Shown: positions 44,402 to 54,106, numbered from the stretch's first letter. The stretch is 64,000 nucleotides of DNA from Acholeplasmataceae bacterium UBA6235 (GCA_002441525.1 DJWH01000067.1:42718-106717), one strand, 5' to 3'. Translations and numbers: made by a program. The notes: generated by a model not told the origin, from the sequence alone.

Positions 44402-46705
44402 ATGAGAACAATCATCCCCATCAATGATGGGTGGCGTTTCGGTCATAAAACCGATGAAATAATCAAAATGAATATCGATGATAGCTATTTATCCTTAGTC
44501 GATATTCCCCATTCTAACGCCACTTTAGGTTATAACAATTATACTGAATCAGTTTATCAGTTTGAAAGTGTGTATCGTAAAAAAGTTTTCATCGAACATG
44601 CCATATCCAAAAAACATTTCATCCGATTTGAAGGTGTTTTACATCGAGCAGATGTCTATTTGAATGATCATTTTGTTGGTAGACATGATGGCGGCTATAC
44701 CGCGTTTGAATTTGAAGTTACCCCTTATGTTCAATCGGGTGAAAATACCCTCGTGGTCGTTGTAGATTCTAGAGAAACTTTGAATATCCCACCCTTTGGT
44801 AAAACGATTGATTATTTAACTTATGGTGGTATTTATAGAGAAGTTTATTGGGTTGAAACCCCAATAAATCACATCAAACATGTCCATATTGCATTACAAA
44901 AAGATACCATTAAACCCACACTGCACTTTCAAATTCAAACCGAAGGTGGCACACGGGTTCGAATCCAACTGGCTGAACATGGTAACGTCGTATATGAAGG
45001 TGTATACAACCTAAAAGACGATATTGTCATCACACCAAATATTACCTTGTGGGATATCGATCATCCCGTTTTATACGATATCAAGGTTGTGCTCGATGAC
45101 GCGGATTGTTATGTCTTTAAAACCGGATTCAAGCACAGTGAATTTAGAACAGACGGTTTTTATTTGAATGGAAAGAAAATTAAAATTGTCGGATTAAATC
45201 GACATCAAATATACCCTTATGTCGGCTATGCGATGCCGCGAAATGGACAAATCGAAGATGCGAGATTGTTGAAATCTTTAGGTAACGCAGTTCGAACATC
45301 GCATTACCCTCAAAGCAAGCATTTTCTTGATGCCTGTGACGCTTTAGGTTTATTGGTCTTTACAGAAGCCCCAGGTTGGCAGTATGTTGGTGATGCTTCA
45401 TGGCAACAGTCATACATCACACAGGTCAAAGAAATGATTTTAGAACAACAACATCACCCATCGATCATTCTTTGGGGGGTTAGAGTCAATGAATCTGGTG
45501 ACTTTGATGATTTATATGCGTCTACGAATGCTTTAGCCAAATCACTAGATGGTAGACAAACTGGTGGTGTACGCTGTTTCAGCTTTTCCAATCCACTAGA
45601 GGATGTTTACACCTATAATGATTTCTTTCACAATGGCACCAATGATTACATGAAGGCCATTAAAGATGTAACGATTGATCAAAAACCCTATCTGATCACA
45701 GAATTCAATGGTCACATGTTTCCAACCAAAACCTTTGATACCCCAACTCGAAAAGTCGAACATGCGTTAAGGTATGCACACATATTGGATGCGCACATGG
45801 GGAACCCACGTGTGACGGGTGGATTTGGCTGGCAGTTCATCGATTATAACACCCATGAACAGTTCGGTAGCGGTGATCACATCTGTTATCATGGTGTTTA
45901 TGACGCGTTTAGATTGCCAAAACCAGCCGCGCATATTTATCTATCTCAACAAGAAAAACCACACTTAGCTGTTCTAAATAGTACCGATATTGGCGACTAT
46001 GACGCCGGATACATCGATCATTTAGTTGTAGCAACCAATGCAAGCTACATCGAAGTGTACCAAAACAAACGTTTGTTGGGTTCATTTTATCCAGACACCA
46101 AGCATTATCCACATTTAAAGCATCCACCCATCATCATCGATGATTTTTATGGAGATGCCTATGCATCTTTGGGACTATCTGAAGATAAAATTAAATCTTT
46201 GAAAGCCATTGGGGCTGATATTGCAAAAAGGGGTGGTTTGGACAAGCTAACTTCTTTAGACACATATGACGCTAGCGATATCCAATTGGCTTGGCAGATG
46301 TATGGAAAGTATGTGGCTAACTGGGGTTCAGAATCATTCACTTACACCATCATCGGACATTATGAAGGTCAAACCATCCAAAAGGTCCTTGGTCCTTATC
46401 GCAACTATCAACTACAAATTCATGTTCATGAACCAGTGATTGAAGTTTTCGATACTTATGATGTTTGTAAGATTGATATAGAAGCGGTAGATGATCGAGG
46501 TAATTTAAAGCCTTACGCTTTTGATGTGATATCGATCACAACCAATGACGTTATCGAAGTCATCGGTGAATCCAATGTCTCATTGATTGGTGGACAACGT
46601 GCTGTTTGGATTAGAAGCAAAGCCATTGGTGTTGGCAAAGTGCTGATTCAACATCGCAATCGTCAAATACCCTTAGAAATCATTGTAAAAAAAGGCTCAA
46701 ACTAA
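44402..46705 (+). CDS. GH2 beta-galactosidase, cytosolic
   Basis: A 767-residue glycoside hydrolase family 2 enzyme without a signal peptide. It has the N-terminal jelly roll (about 1-155), the Ig-like linker (about 156-250) and the TIM barrel (about 255-530), with acid/base Glu364 in RVNESGD and nucleophile Glu434 in LITEFNGH. C-terminal beta domains follow. RTSHYPQSKHFLDACDALGLLVFTEAPGW is standard GH2 text. The usual GNE before the acid/base reads VNE. Beta-galactosidase activity is inferred from family and from position between GH53 and galK; it would cut imported galacto-oligosaccharides. Confidence 0.85.
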   Translation: MRTIIPINDGWRFGHKTDEIIKMNIDDSYLSLVDIPHSNATLGYNNYTESVYQFESVYRKKVFIEHAISKKHFIRFEGVLHRADVYLNDHFVGRHDGGYTAFEFEVTPYVQSGENTLVVVVDSRETLNIPPFGKTIDYLTYGGIYREVYWVETPINHIKHVHIALQKDTIKPTLHFQIQTEGGTRVRIQLAEHGNVVYEGVYNLKDDIVITPNITLWDIDHPVLYDIKVVLDDADCYVFKTGFKHSEFRTDGFYLNGKKIKIVGLNRHQIYPYVGYAMPRNGQIEDARLLKSLGNAVRTSHYPQSKHFLDACDALGLLVFTEAPGWQYVGDASWQQSYITQVKEMILEQQHHPSIILWGVRVNESGDFDDLYASTNALAKSLDGRQTGGVRCFSFSNPLEDVYTYNDFFHNGTNDYMKAIKDVTIDQKPYLITEFNGHMFPTKTFDTPTRKVEHALRYAHILDAHMGNPRVTGGFGWQFIDYNTHEQFGSGDHICYHGVYDAFRLPKPAAHIYLSQQEKPHLAVLNSTDIGDYDAGYIDHLVVATNASYIEVYQNKRLLGSFYPDTKHYPHLKHPPIIIDDFYGDAYASLGLSEDKIKSLKAIGADIAKRGGLDKLTSLDTYDASDIQLAWQMYGKYVANWGSESFTYTIIGHYEGQTIQKVLGPYRNYQLQIHVHEPVIEVFDTYDVCKIDIEAVDDRGNLKPYAFDVISITTNDVIEVIGESNVSLIGGQRAVWIRSKAIGVGKVLIQHRNRQIPLEIIVKKGSN

Positions 46706-46717
46706 ACTCAGTTTAGT
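46701..46717. repeat. Perfect palindrome spanning the GH2 stop codon
   Basis: ACTAAACT-C-AGTTTAGT, 17 bases with a single central base, containing the stop codon of the GH2 gene and lying 28 bases before the binding-protein start. No T run follows, so it is more likely an operator or mRNA-end element than a terminator. Confidence 0.6.
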
Positions 46718-46744
46718 AAAATATAGAGGAGAAAAAGGAGAAAA

Positions 46745-47962
46745 ATGAAAAAAGTATTTTCACTCATGTTGGTGTTGATATCTATCTTCGGATTAGCTGC
46801 ATGTCAACCCAAGGAAGAAGAATTAGAAGAGGTTTCATTGACAGTGTGGGCATCTGAATTAGACCAAACATTGATGCAAACCATGATCGAAAGTTTTAAA
46901 GAAGCGTATAAAGATGAAGCCATCTTTACCATTACTTTAGGTGCAGTTTCTGAAGCTACTGCAAAAGACCAAGTATTGACTGACATTGAAGCTGCTGCAG
47001 ACGTATTCGCATTCGCAGATGATCAAATCAATGAACTCTATGTTGCTGGCGCGCTTCAAGAAGTACAAGAAAACACCGCCGCAATCATCGCTGCCAATGG
47101 TGGTGCAGAAGCCGGTGCCATTAAAGCAGCAACCAAAAATGGTAAACTTTATGCTTATCCAATGACTGCAGATAATGGTTATTTCCTATTTTATGACAAA
47201 TCTGTTTATACAGAAAATGACGTTAAAACTTTGGATGGTATTTTAGCCAAAGCACAAAGTGATGGTTCTAAATTTACCATGCAAATCAACAACGGTTGGT
47301 ATTTGTATTCATTCTTTGCAGGTGCTGGGTTACAACTAACCTATAACGGTACTGTAAATAGTGCCAATTGGAATAACGCGACTGGTGTTAAAGTCACCGA
47401 ATCCATCATTCGCATGGCTTCTCACCCTGGATACATCAACTTAAATGATGCTGGATTCGTTTCTGGTATCAAGGATGGCTCCGTTTCTGCAGGTGTTAAT
47501 GGGGTATGGAATGCCACTGAAGCACAAAATAAATGGGGTGCAAACTACGCGGCTACCAAATTACCTACTTACACACTCGATGGTCAACAAGTACAAATGA
47601 GTTCATTTGCAGGTTATAAATTAATGGGTGTTAACGCCCTTACATTACAACCTTATTGGGCAATGAAATTAGCTGAATGGTTCACCAATGAAGACAATCA
47701 AATCTTACGTTTCCAAGAACGTGGACTTGGGCCTTCTAATGTCAATGCTGCAAATTCTACTGAAGTGAAAGCTTCTCCAGCCATTTCCGCATTAGCACAA
47801 CAAGGTGCCTTCGCAACCGTTCAAAATGTCGGTGGTAATTATTGGTCACCAACCGAAACTTTCGGAAATATGATCGTTAACGCCGAATTAACCCTTCAAG
47901 GCAACATCCAAGATGCGCTCGATATCATGGTTCAAGGTATTGTGGCTCAACCGATTGGATAA
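46745..47962 (+). CDS. Sugar-binding lipoprotein (MalE-like)
   Basis: A 405-residue solute-binding protein; lipobox LAAC with Cys20. It has the MalE-type fold text LTVWASELDQTLMQTMIESFKEAY near the N-terminus, DVFAFADDQINELYVAGALQ and AYPMTADNGYFLFYDKSVY. Membrane-anchored outside, it hands oligosaccharides to the two permeases that follow. Ligand is inferred as beta-1,4-galacto-oligosaccharides from GH53 and galK neighbours. AAGGAG lies just before the start. Confidence 0.92.
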   Translation: MKKVFSLMLVLISIFGLAACQPKEEELEEVSLTVWASELDQTLMQTMIESFKEAYKDEAIFTITLGAVSEATAKDQVLTDIEAAADVFAFADDQINELYVAGALQEVQENTAAIIAANGGAEAGAIKAATKNGKLYAYPMTADNGYFLFYDKSVYTENDVKTLDGILAKAQSDGSKFTMQINNGWYLYSFFAGAGLQLTYNGTVNSANWNNATGVKVTESIIRMASHPGYINLNDAGFVSGIKDGSVSAGVNGVWNATEAQNKWGANYAATKLPTYTLDGQQVQMSSFAGYKLMGVNALTLQPYWAMKLAEWFTNEDNQILRFQERGLGPSNVNAANSTEVKASPAISALAQQGAFATVQNVGGNYWSPTETFGNMIVNAELTLQGNIQDALDIMVQGIVAQPIG

Positions 47963-47983
47963 TCGTTATAAACACTATGGGAT

Positions 47984-48007
47984 AGGAATGCACTTAGGTG
48001 CATTCCT
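47984..48007 (+). other. Stable stem-loop between the binding-protein and permease genes
   Basis: AGGAATGCAC (47984-47993), loop TTAG, GTGCATTCCT (47998-48007): ten perfect pairs and no T run. Such hairpins after malE-type genes are known to protect the upstream mRNA, giving more binding protein than permease. The role here is inferred. Confidence 0.7.
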
Positions 48008-48030
48008 TCACCCTTTACACGAGGTCAACT

Positions 48031-49542
48031 ATGCATATCATTCAAAACATGAATCGGTCTCTTCTAAAAAAACTTAATCGCTTTTGGTTAAATATAAAAC
48101 GTTTTGGCTCTAAAATACATCAAGGATGGCAATCTTTGAGTCATGACTTTAAAACCGGTGATATCTATGTAAAACTATCCTTACTGTTCATGAGTATAGG
48201 TTTTTTTAGAAGACATCAGATTATTAAAGGCATTTTATTTTCAATCATTCAAATCGGGTTTATTTTGTTTATGATCTTTACAGGTATCCCAAATTTATCA
48301 CGATACAATACCTTGGGTACCATTCAATTTGAATCCGTATATAACCCAATAACGAGACAAAATGAAGTCAATAATTACGATCACTCTTTCAAAATTCTAT
48401 TGTATGGCCTCATCAGCATCATCGTGATTATCGTTTATGTGTATATCCATTTAAAAAACATCCATACACAAAGAAAACTACAATGGTGTGAAGCTGAAGG
48501 TCAGCACATCAACACCTTCAAAGAGGATTTAATTCAACTCAAAGATGATCGTTTCCACATCACTTTGTTGACTTTGCCAGTATCCGGTATTGTATTCTTC
48601 ACAATCATTCCGTTGTTATTCATGATCTTGGTTGCATTCACCAATTATGACCAATTGCATATGCCACCAACCAAACTATTCAGTTGGGTTGGGTTTAGAA
48701 ACTTTGAAATATTATTAACCACAGGTTCAAACACAGTAACATTTGGTTATGCGTTTAGAAAAGTTCTGACTTGGACATTGACATGGGCATTTTTCGCTAC
48801 CTTTTTAAACTATATTGGTGGTATCATTCTGGCATTACTCATCAATAGCAAATATACCAAATGGCCTAAATTATGGCGAACCATATTTGTCATAACGATT
48901 GCTGTACCTCAGTTTGTGTCATTGTTACTGGTTAGACATTTCTTTGCTGACCAAGGTATCATGAATACCCTCCTAAGTTCAAACATCCCATTTTTATCTG
49001 ACTACACCTGGATTGACTGGATTCGTCAACTCGGATTAATTGGTGCGAATCGTGAGTTCGTGCCATTCCTAACAGACCCTGTATGGTCAAAAGTGATGTT
49101 GATTTTAATCAACTGCTGGATTGGTTTCCCATACGTTATGCTCATCACAACTGGTGTATTGATGAACATACCAAAGGATTTGTATGAGTCTGCTGAAATT
49201 GATGGTGCCAATAAATTCCAACTATTCGCTAAGATTACGATGCCTTATATGTTGTTTGTTACCGCACCGTATTTGATTACGAATTTTGTCCACAATCTCA
49301 ATAATTTTAATGTCATTTACCTCTTAACATCGACACGGGTCACATCCAACCAATTACTAGCAAATGCGAATGCATCAGATACCGACTTGTTGGTCACTTG
49401 GTTATTTAAGTTGACGCAAGACTACTACAACTACAAAATGGCCTCAGTCATCGGCATTATGATGTTCCTATTGTCAGCGATATTTACGTTACTCGCATTT
49501 AACTATACCATTAAATCCAATAAGGAGGACCGCTTCCAATGA
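48031..49542 (+). CDS. Sugar ABC permease, MalF type, with extended N-terminus
   Basis: A 503-residue CUT1 permease, longer than the two MalF-type proteins at 323 and 6527. It has a cytosolic amphipathic start of about 60 residues, a first span pair near 55-145, a charged loop, then the permease core with the EAA motif in YESAEIDGANKFQ (about 385-397). The extra N-terminal spans resemble MalF of maltose/maltodextrin systems. I start at 48031 with GAGGT upstream; the GTG at 47998 lies in the hairpin. Partner is the next gene; ATPase not in window. Confidence 0.9.
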   Translation: MHIIQNMNRSLLKKLNRFWLNIKRFGSKIHQGWQSLSHDFKTGDIYVKLSLLFMSIGFFRRHQIIKGILFSIIQIGFILFMIFTGIPNLSRYNTLGTIQFESVYNPITRQNEVNNYDHSFKILLYGLISIIVIIVYVYIHLKNIHTQRKLQWCEAEGQHINTFKEDLIQLKDDRFHITLLTLPVSGIVFFTIIPLLFMILVAFTNYDQLHMPPTKLFSWVGFRNFEILLTTGSNTVTFGYAFRKVLTWTLTWAFFATFLNYIGGIILALLINSKYTKWPKLWRTIFVITIAVPQFVSLLLVRHFFADQGIMNTLLSSNIPFLSDYTWIDWIRQLGLIGANREFVPFLTDPVWSKVMLILINCWIGFPYVMLITTGVLMNIPKDLYESAEIDGANKFQLFAKITMPYMLFVTAPYLITNFVHNLNNFNVIYLLTSTRVTSNQLLANANASDTDLLVTWLFKLTQDYYNYKMASVIGIMMFLLSAIFTLLAFNYTIKSNKEDRFQ

Positions 49543-50420
49543 GCCGAACACCCGATCAAATCAAACGTGCTGCTAAATCTAAAAAGCGTATAAAAACCAT
49601 CCTTCATAATGGTTTATTGGCTGTGCTATCATTTTTTTGGTTAATTCCTATTTTCTGGTTGATTGCTTCCGCATTCAATACTGATCGTGGGGTCAACATT
49701 CGACAATTTTTTCCTACGAATTGGACACTGGATAATTTCTATCAATTGTTTTTTCAAACCGATAGTGTTGCTAACTTCCCTAGATGGTTCTTAAATACAT
49801 TAACTGTGGCAGTATTCGCCTGCATCATCTCAAGTTTGTTCGTATTAATGGTTTCTTATACGATGAGCCGTTTGAGATTCAATATGCGAAAACCACTCAT
49901 GAATATCGGTGTTATATTGGGATTATTCCCTGGTGTACTCTCAATGATTGCCATTTATTTCATCTTAAAATCATTGGGATTAACAGACAGTTTATTGGCC
50001 CTCATCATCGTCTATTCTGCCAGTTCAGGTTTGGGTTATTTGGTTGCGAAAGGTTTTTTTGACACCATCCCTAAATCCCTCGATGAAGCTGCAAGGATTG
50101 ATGGTGCTACACAATGGGACGTGTTTTGGCGAATCATCATACCACTGTCGAGACCAATCATTGTTTATACTGTCTTATTAGCGTTCTTAGCGCCATGGGT
50201 TGACTTCGTTTTCGCCAATATTATTATGACTTCTCGTGACACCAATAAGTTCACAGTTGCGATCGGACTTTATAACATGTTAGACCGAAATTTGGTCAAT
50301 AATTATTTTTCATTATTCACTGCAGGTGCAGTGGTCGTATCCATTCCTATATCGGTGCTCTTCATTTTCATGCAAAAATTTTATGTCGAAGGCGTCACAG
50401 GTGGGTCTGTGAAAGGTTAA
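49539..50420 (+). CDS. Sugar ABC permease, MalG type
   Basis: A 293-residue CUT1 permease overlapping its partner by ATGA, with AAGGAGG upstream. The EAA loop is LDEAARIDGATQWD (about 183-196). N-terminal text LSFFWLIPIFWLIASAFNTDRG and the end FYVEGVTGGSVKG are typical of MalG. It completes the galacto-oligosaccharide importer. Confidence 0.92.
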   Translation: MSRTPDQIKRAAKSKKRIKTILHNGLLAVLSFFWLIPIFWLIASAFNTDRGVNIRQFFPTNWTLDNFYQLFFQTDSVANFPRWFLNTLTVAVFACIISSLFVLMVSYTMSRLRFNMRKPLMNIGVILGLFPGVLSMIAIYFILKSLGLTDSLLALIIVYSASSGLGYLVAKGFFDTIPKSLDEAARIDGATQWDVFWRIIIPLSRPIIVYTVLLAFLAPWVDFVFANIIMTSRDTNKFTVAIGLYNMLDRNLVNNYFSLFTAGAVVVSIPISVLFIFMQKFYVEGVTGGSVKG

Positions 50421-50440
50421 GCACTGAACATCAGTGCTTT
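50419..50440 (+). terminator. Hairpin after the MalG-type gene, weak terminator
   Basis: AAGCACTGA (50419-50427) and TCAGTGCTT (50431-50439) pair around ACA, followed by TATCTTTG, a poor T tract. It separates transport from the gal genes. TATAGTATAAT at about 50452-50462 could be a second promoter for galK. Confidence 0.65.
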
Positions 50441-50482
50441 ATCTTTGTATCTATAGTATAATTTGAATAGAAGGTGACTTTT

Positions 50483-51637
50483 ATGGAACTTAAACAAACA
50501 TTTAATGACGTATATCAACAACATCCAGAACGACTCTACTATTCGCCAGGTAGGGTCAACATCATTGGCGAACACATCGATTATAATGGCGGATTGGTAT
50601 TTCCTGCTGCCATATCGATTGGCACTTATGCTGCAATTTCAAATAGAACCGACCAAATGATCCGGTTCTATTCATCCAATTTTAAAGATCAAGGTATCGT
50701 CACAGTATCGTTATCGGATTTATCTTATCAAGAAACCCATGGTTGGGTGAATTATGCGAAAGGTATCATCCAAACATTGATAAAGCGTGGTTATCAGATA
50801 GAACACGGTTTAGATGTCTTGATTGAAGGCAATCTCCCGCCAGCTTCAGGGTTATCATCCAGTGCGTCTTTAGAAGTGTTGATTGGTTATGTATTTTCAG
50901 ATGTATTTAACCTCAATTTAACGCGCGAAAACATCGCTTTAATTGGTCAAGAAGTCGAAAACCATTATATGGGCTTACATTGTGGGATTATGGACCAACT
51001 GATTATTGCGAAAGGGATTGAAGGGAAAGCCCTCATTATGAATACCCATACCCTTGAAACCCATGCTGTAAACGCAACCTTTAAGGGCTATACCTGGGTC
51101 ATTATGAATACCAACTACAAACGTAAAAATACCGATTCCAAATACAATGAACGCGTGAAAGAATGTCAAACTGTTTTGAATCAAATTCAAACGATTCAAC
51201 CTGTTAAAACCCTGTGTGAAATCACACCAGATCAATTGGATTCTTTGAAATCATGGATCAAAGATGATGTTTTACTCAAGCGATTTAAACACGTCGTGAC
51301 TGAACAAGCACGCGTGATTGAGGCCGAAAAACGTATGGCCAAAAATGACGCTATTGGCTTTGCTGCGCTATTGAATGCGTCTCATACATCGCTAAAAGAT
51401 GACTATGAAGTTACTGGTTTACACTTAGATGTCTTGGTCGAAGGTGCGCTAAAAGCAGGTGCCATTGGTGCCCGTGTTACAGGCGCTGGTTTTGGTGGCT
51501 GTGCCATCGCACTTGTCCCAAATGATATCATGGGTTCATTTGAATCTTTGGTTTCACAAATCTATACAGATAAAACCGAACTCGTGCCTACTTTTTATGA
51601 TGTCATATTTACGGATGGGGTGAAACGCATTGAATAA
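50483..51637 (+). CDS. galK: Galactokinase
   Basis: A 384-residue GHMP kinase making galactose-1-phosphate. Signatures: GRVNIIGEHIDYNGG (residues 23-37), the ATP loop PPASGLSSSASLEV (about 120-133) and VTGAGFGGCAI. I start at 50483 with AAGGTGA upstream; the GTG at 50474 overlaps that site. First enzyme of the Leloir branch here. It overlaps galM by 8 bases. Confidence 0.96.
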   Translation: MELKQTFNDVYQQHPERLYYSPGRVNIIGEHIDYNGGLVFPAAISIGTYAAISNRTDQMIRFYSSNFKDQGIVTVSLSDLSYQETHGWVNYAKGIIQTLIKRGYQIEHGLDVLIEGNLPPASGLSSSASLEVLIGYVFSDVFNLNLTRENIALIGQEVENHYMGLHCGIMDQLIIAKGIEGKALIMNTHTLETHAVNATFKGYTWVIMNTNYKRKNTDSKYNERVKECQTVLNQIQTIQPVKTLCEITPDQLDSLKSWIKDDVLLKRFKHVVTEQARVIEAEKRMAKNDAIGFAALLNASHTSLKDDYEVTGLHLDVLVEGALKAGAIGARVTGAGFGGCAIALVPNDIMGSFESLVSQIYTDKTELVPTFYDVIFTDGVKRIE

Positions 51638-52589
51638 ATTCATCACACTTGAAAACGAATACCTAAAGACAGTCATTTCGACGCTAGGTGCTGGTATTTA
51701 TCAAATTTATTTAAAATCGAATCAAGAAATTCCTGTGTTAGTCACCAATACGAATCCAGATGATTACTTAACGAGTACAAATTATTACGGTAAATCGATT
51801 GGCCGCATCTCAGGTCGTTTATTTGGCCCAAATTATCAGCTAAATCAGCATGTATACGATGTGGAGTGTAATCCCAATAGCCCTTTTATGTTACATGGCG
51901 GTAAAGATGGGTTATGGATTAAAACATTTGATGTGGTCTCACAAAAATCGGATGAGGTTATTTTAGCCTATGTTGATCCTGAAACCAATACATTCCCGGG
52001 AGAACTATCTGTTCGCGTATGGTATCGTTTGGTCAATAAAACGGTGCATATTGAATATCAAGCTCAAGGGACAAAAGATACATTATGTAACTTAACCAAC
52101 CATGTGTATTTCAATTTAAACATTGACGGTGGTGATATTTTAGACCACCATTTGATGTTGAATGCACGAAAATACAATGTCTTAGATGACCAATATCGAT
52201 TCATTAAGCAAGCAAATGTCGCTCAAACACCTTTTGATTTTATACAACCAAAACCGCTCAGGAACGGCGTTTTAGCTTTGTTAGATACCGCTCAAAAAGG
52301 GCTTGATCACTGTTTCATCACCAACAGTAATCACGTTGGCAGTTTATTCGATCCCAAGACCCAAAGACGATTGAATGTCTACAGCAACTACCCTAGTGTG
52401 GTCATTTATACCCATAATTTCATATCTAAAAAACCACTGAATACCTTGGTACCTCAAGGGGTTCATTCAAGTATCACATTCGAATGTCAGTATGAACCTG
52501 ATGGCATTCATCATCCTGTATTGAATTCAGCGATTTTACAGAAAAATGAACCATACCATCATTTTATTGATTTTGAGTTCGAATTTTAG
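51630..52589 (+). CDS. galM: Aldose 1-epimerase (galactose mutarotase)
   Basis: A 319-residue GalM-family protein interconverting beta- and alpha-galactose so that GalK can act. Text includes YYGKSIGRISGRLF, MLHGGKDGLWIKTFDV, CNLTNHVYFNL (catalytic His in the NHxYFNL motif) and the C-terminal catalytic Glu region. The start is TTG, with GGGGTG upstream; no ATG fits before LENEYLKT. Confidence 0.92.
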   Translation: MNKFITLENEYLKTVISTLGAGIYQIYLKSNQEIPVLVTNTNPDDYLTSTNYYGKSIGRISGRLFGPNYQLNQHVYDVECNPNSPFMLHGGKDGLWIKTFDVVSQKSDEVILAYVDPETNTFPGELSVRVWYRLVNKTVHIEYQAQGTKDTLCNLTNHVYFNLNIDGGDILDHHLMLNARKYNVLDDQYRFIKQANVAQTPFDFIQPKPLRNGVLALLDTAQKGLDHCFITNSNHVGSLFDPKTQRRLNVYSNYPSVVIYTHNFISKKPLNTLVPQGVHSSITFECQYEPDGIHHPVLNSAILQKNEPYHHFIDFEFEF

Positions 52590-52597
52590 GGGGCTAT

Positions 52598-54037
52598 ATG
52601 AATCCACTATTCGCTTTAGTTACATACGGTTTGAAACACCAATGGATTGTCGATCCCAATCCATCCTTACATAAACTATTACAACTCTATAAACAACCAC
52701 TTAGCCCATTCGAAATGGTGGATGAACCCATCGATTTGGTCATGGAAAAGCTCTTGGATTTAGGGTTTAATATGGGCTTATTTGAACCCAATACCTTGAA
52801 TGAGCGGGATGCTTTTGAAGCGTATTTATTTGATTTTGTGATGCCATCTCCATGTGAAACCAAAATGACGTTCTTACGCCTTTATCAACAAAATCGACGT
52901 AAGGCATTTGATTATTTATATCACTTATCCATGGATGTGAATTACATTAAAACCAAACGTATTGCTCAAAATGTGTCCTTTCATTATCCATCCATCTATG
53001 GGACAATCGATTTGACCATCAATCTATCTAAACCTGAAAAAGATCCAAAAGATATTGCGAAAGCTTTGGAACTTAAAGATGTACCAAAAACAGGTCCGAA
53101 ATGTCTCATTTGTAAAGAAAATGAACACAATTATGACAATGCAAGAATGAATTTGCGAATCATTCCAATCACGTTATACAAACGTTTATGGCATTTTCAA
53201 TATTCGCCTTATGCCTATTATAACGAGCATTGTATCATTTTAAGTGATGACCATACACCAATGAAAATGTGTGAAGAAACATTCCACTATTTGCTGGATT
53301 TCATCGATTATAACCCAGATTATTTCATTGGATCGAATGCAGATATCCCGATTGTAGGTGGTTCGATCCTCGATCATGACCATTTTCAAGGGGGAAAACA
53401 CCATTTCCCAATAGAATCCGCTAAAATCATTAAATCCTATCAAATCCAAGATTTAACCCTCTCACACATTTATTGGCCTTTATCCACCATTAGATTGACC
53501 AGTAAAAATAGGGACATTTTATTAAAGGTATCCAAACGAATACTTAACCAATGGCGTGCCTACGATCATGAAGCACTCGATATCATTTCAAAATCTTATG
53601 GTTTACATAATACAATTACACCCATTGCGAGAAAAGTAAATGATGCTTATCAAATCGATATCATTCTACGAAATAATCGTGTGAATGAGGTGTATCCTGA
53701 AGGCATTTTCCACCCACACCGTGATGTCCAACACATCAAAAAAGAAAACATCGGTCTAATCGAGGCCATGGGGTTGGCCATTCTACCTGGTCGTCTCAAA
53801 ACGGAACTTGCTAAAGGGTTAGATTTCATATTACATGGTACTATTTACCCTGAATTAGCCATTCATCAACCTTGGTTGAATGCATTAAAACAATCCAACC
53901 AAGTCCACAACATGGCAGACCTTGAAGCTGCGGTTGGTGACAAATTTAAAACGGTATTAGAGCATGCAGGTGTTTTTAAACTGAACGATTCAGGTATCCA
54001 AGCCATGGACGAATTCATCCAAAGTTGTATCCAATAA
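52598..54037 (+). CDS. galT: UDP-glucose:hexose-1-phosphate uridylyltransferase, Firmicutes type
   Basis: A 479-residue GalT of the longer Gram-positive class. The active-site region reads ILDHDHFQGGKHHFP (from about residue 254), with the zinc/uridyl-accepting histidines, and CLICKENEHNYDNARMN lies upstream. It exchanges UMP between UDP-glucose and galactose-1-phosphate. AGGGGGC lies before the ATG. With galK and galM it makes up the Leloir path except galE, which is not in the window. Confidence 0.94.
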   Translation: MNPLFALVTYGLKHQWIVDPNPSLHKLLQLYKQPLSPFEMVDEPIDLVMEKLLDLGFNMGLFEPNTLNERDAFEAYLFDFVMPSPCETKMTFLRLYQQNRRKAFDYLYHLSMDVNYIKTKRIAQNVSFHYPSIYGTIDLTINLSKPEKDPKDIAKALELKDVPKTGPKCLICKENEHNYDNARMNLRIIPITLYKRLWHFQYSPYAYYNEHCIILSDDHTPMKMCEETFHYLLDFIDYNPDYFIGSNADIPIVGGSILDHDHFQGGKHHFPIESAKIIKSYQIQDLTLSHIYWPLSTIRLTSKNRDILLKVSKRILNQWRAYDHEALDIISKSYGLHNTITPIARKVNDAYQIDIILRNNRVNEVYPEGIFHPHRDVQHIKKENIGLIEAMGLAILPGRLKTELAKGLDFILHGTIYPELAIHQPWLNALKQSNQVHNMADLEAAVGDKFKTVLEHAGVFKLNDSGIQAMDEFIQSCIQ

Positions 54038-54064
54038 CCGAGCAATCCTCGGTTATTTTTTTTC
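54033..54064 (+). terminator. Terminator of the galactan/gal operon
   Basis: AATAACCGAG (54033-54042) pairs with CTCGGTTATT (54048-54057) around CAATC, followed by TTTTTTT. The galT stop codon is in the stem. Confidence 0.9.
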
Positions 54065-54081
54065 AATATTATGTAAACCTG

Positions 54082-54090
54082 TGTTATAAT
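54082..54090 (+). promoter_or_regulatory. Extended -10 promoter of hemW
   Basis: TGTTATAAT (54082-54090), an extended -10 box, 17 bases before the start codon of the next gene; no good -35 box. Confidence 0.5.
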
Positions 54091-54106
54091 TATTTCAGGT
54101 GATGTT

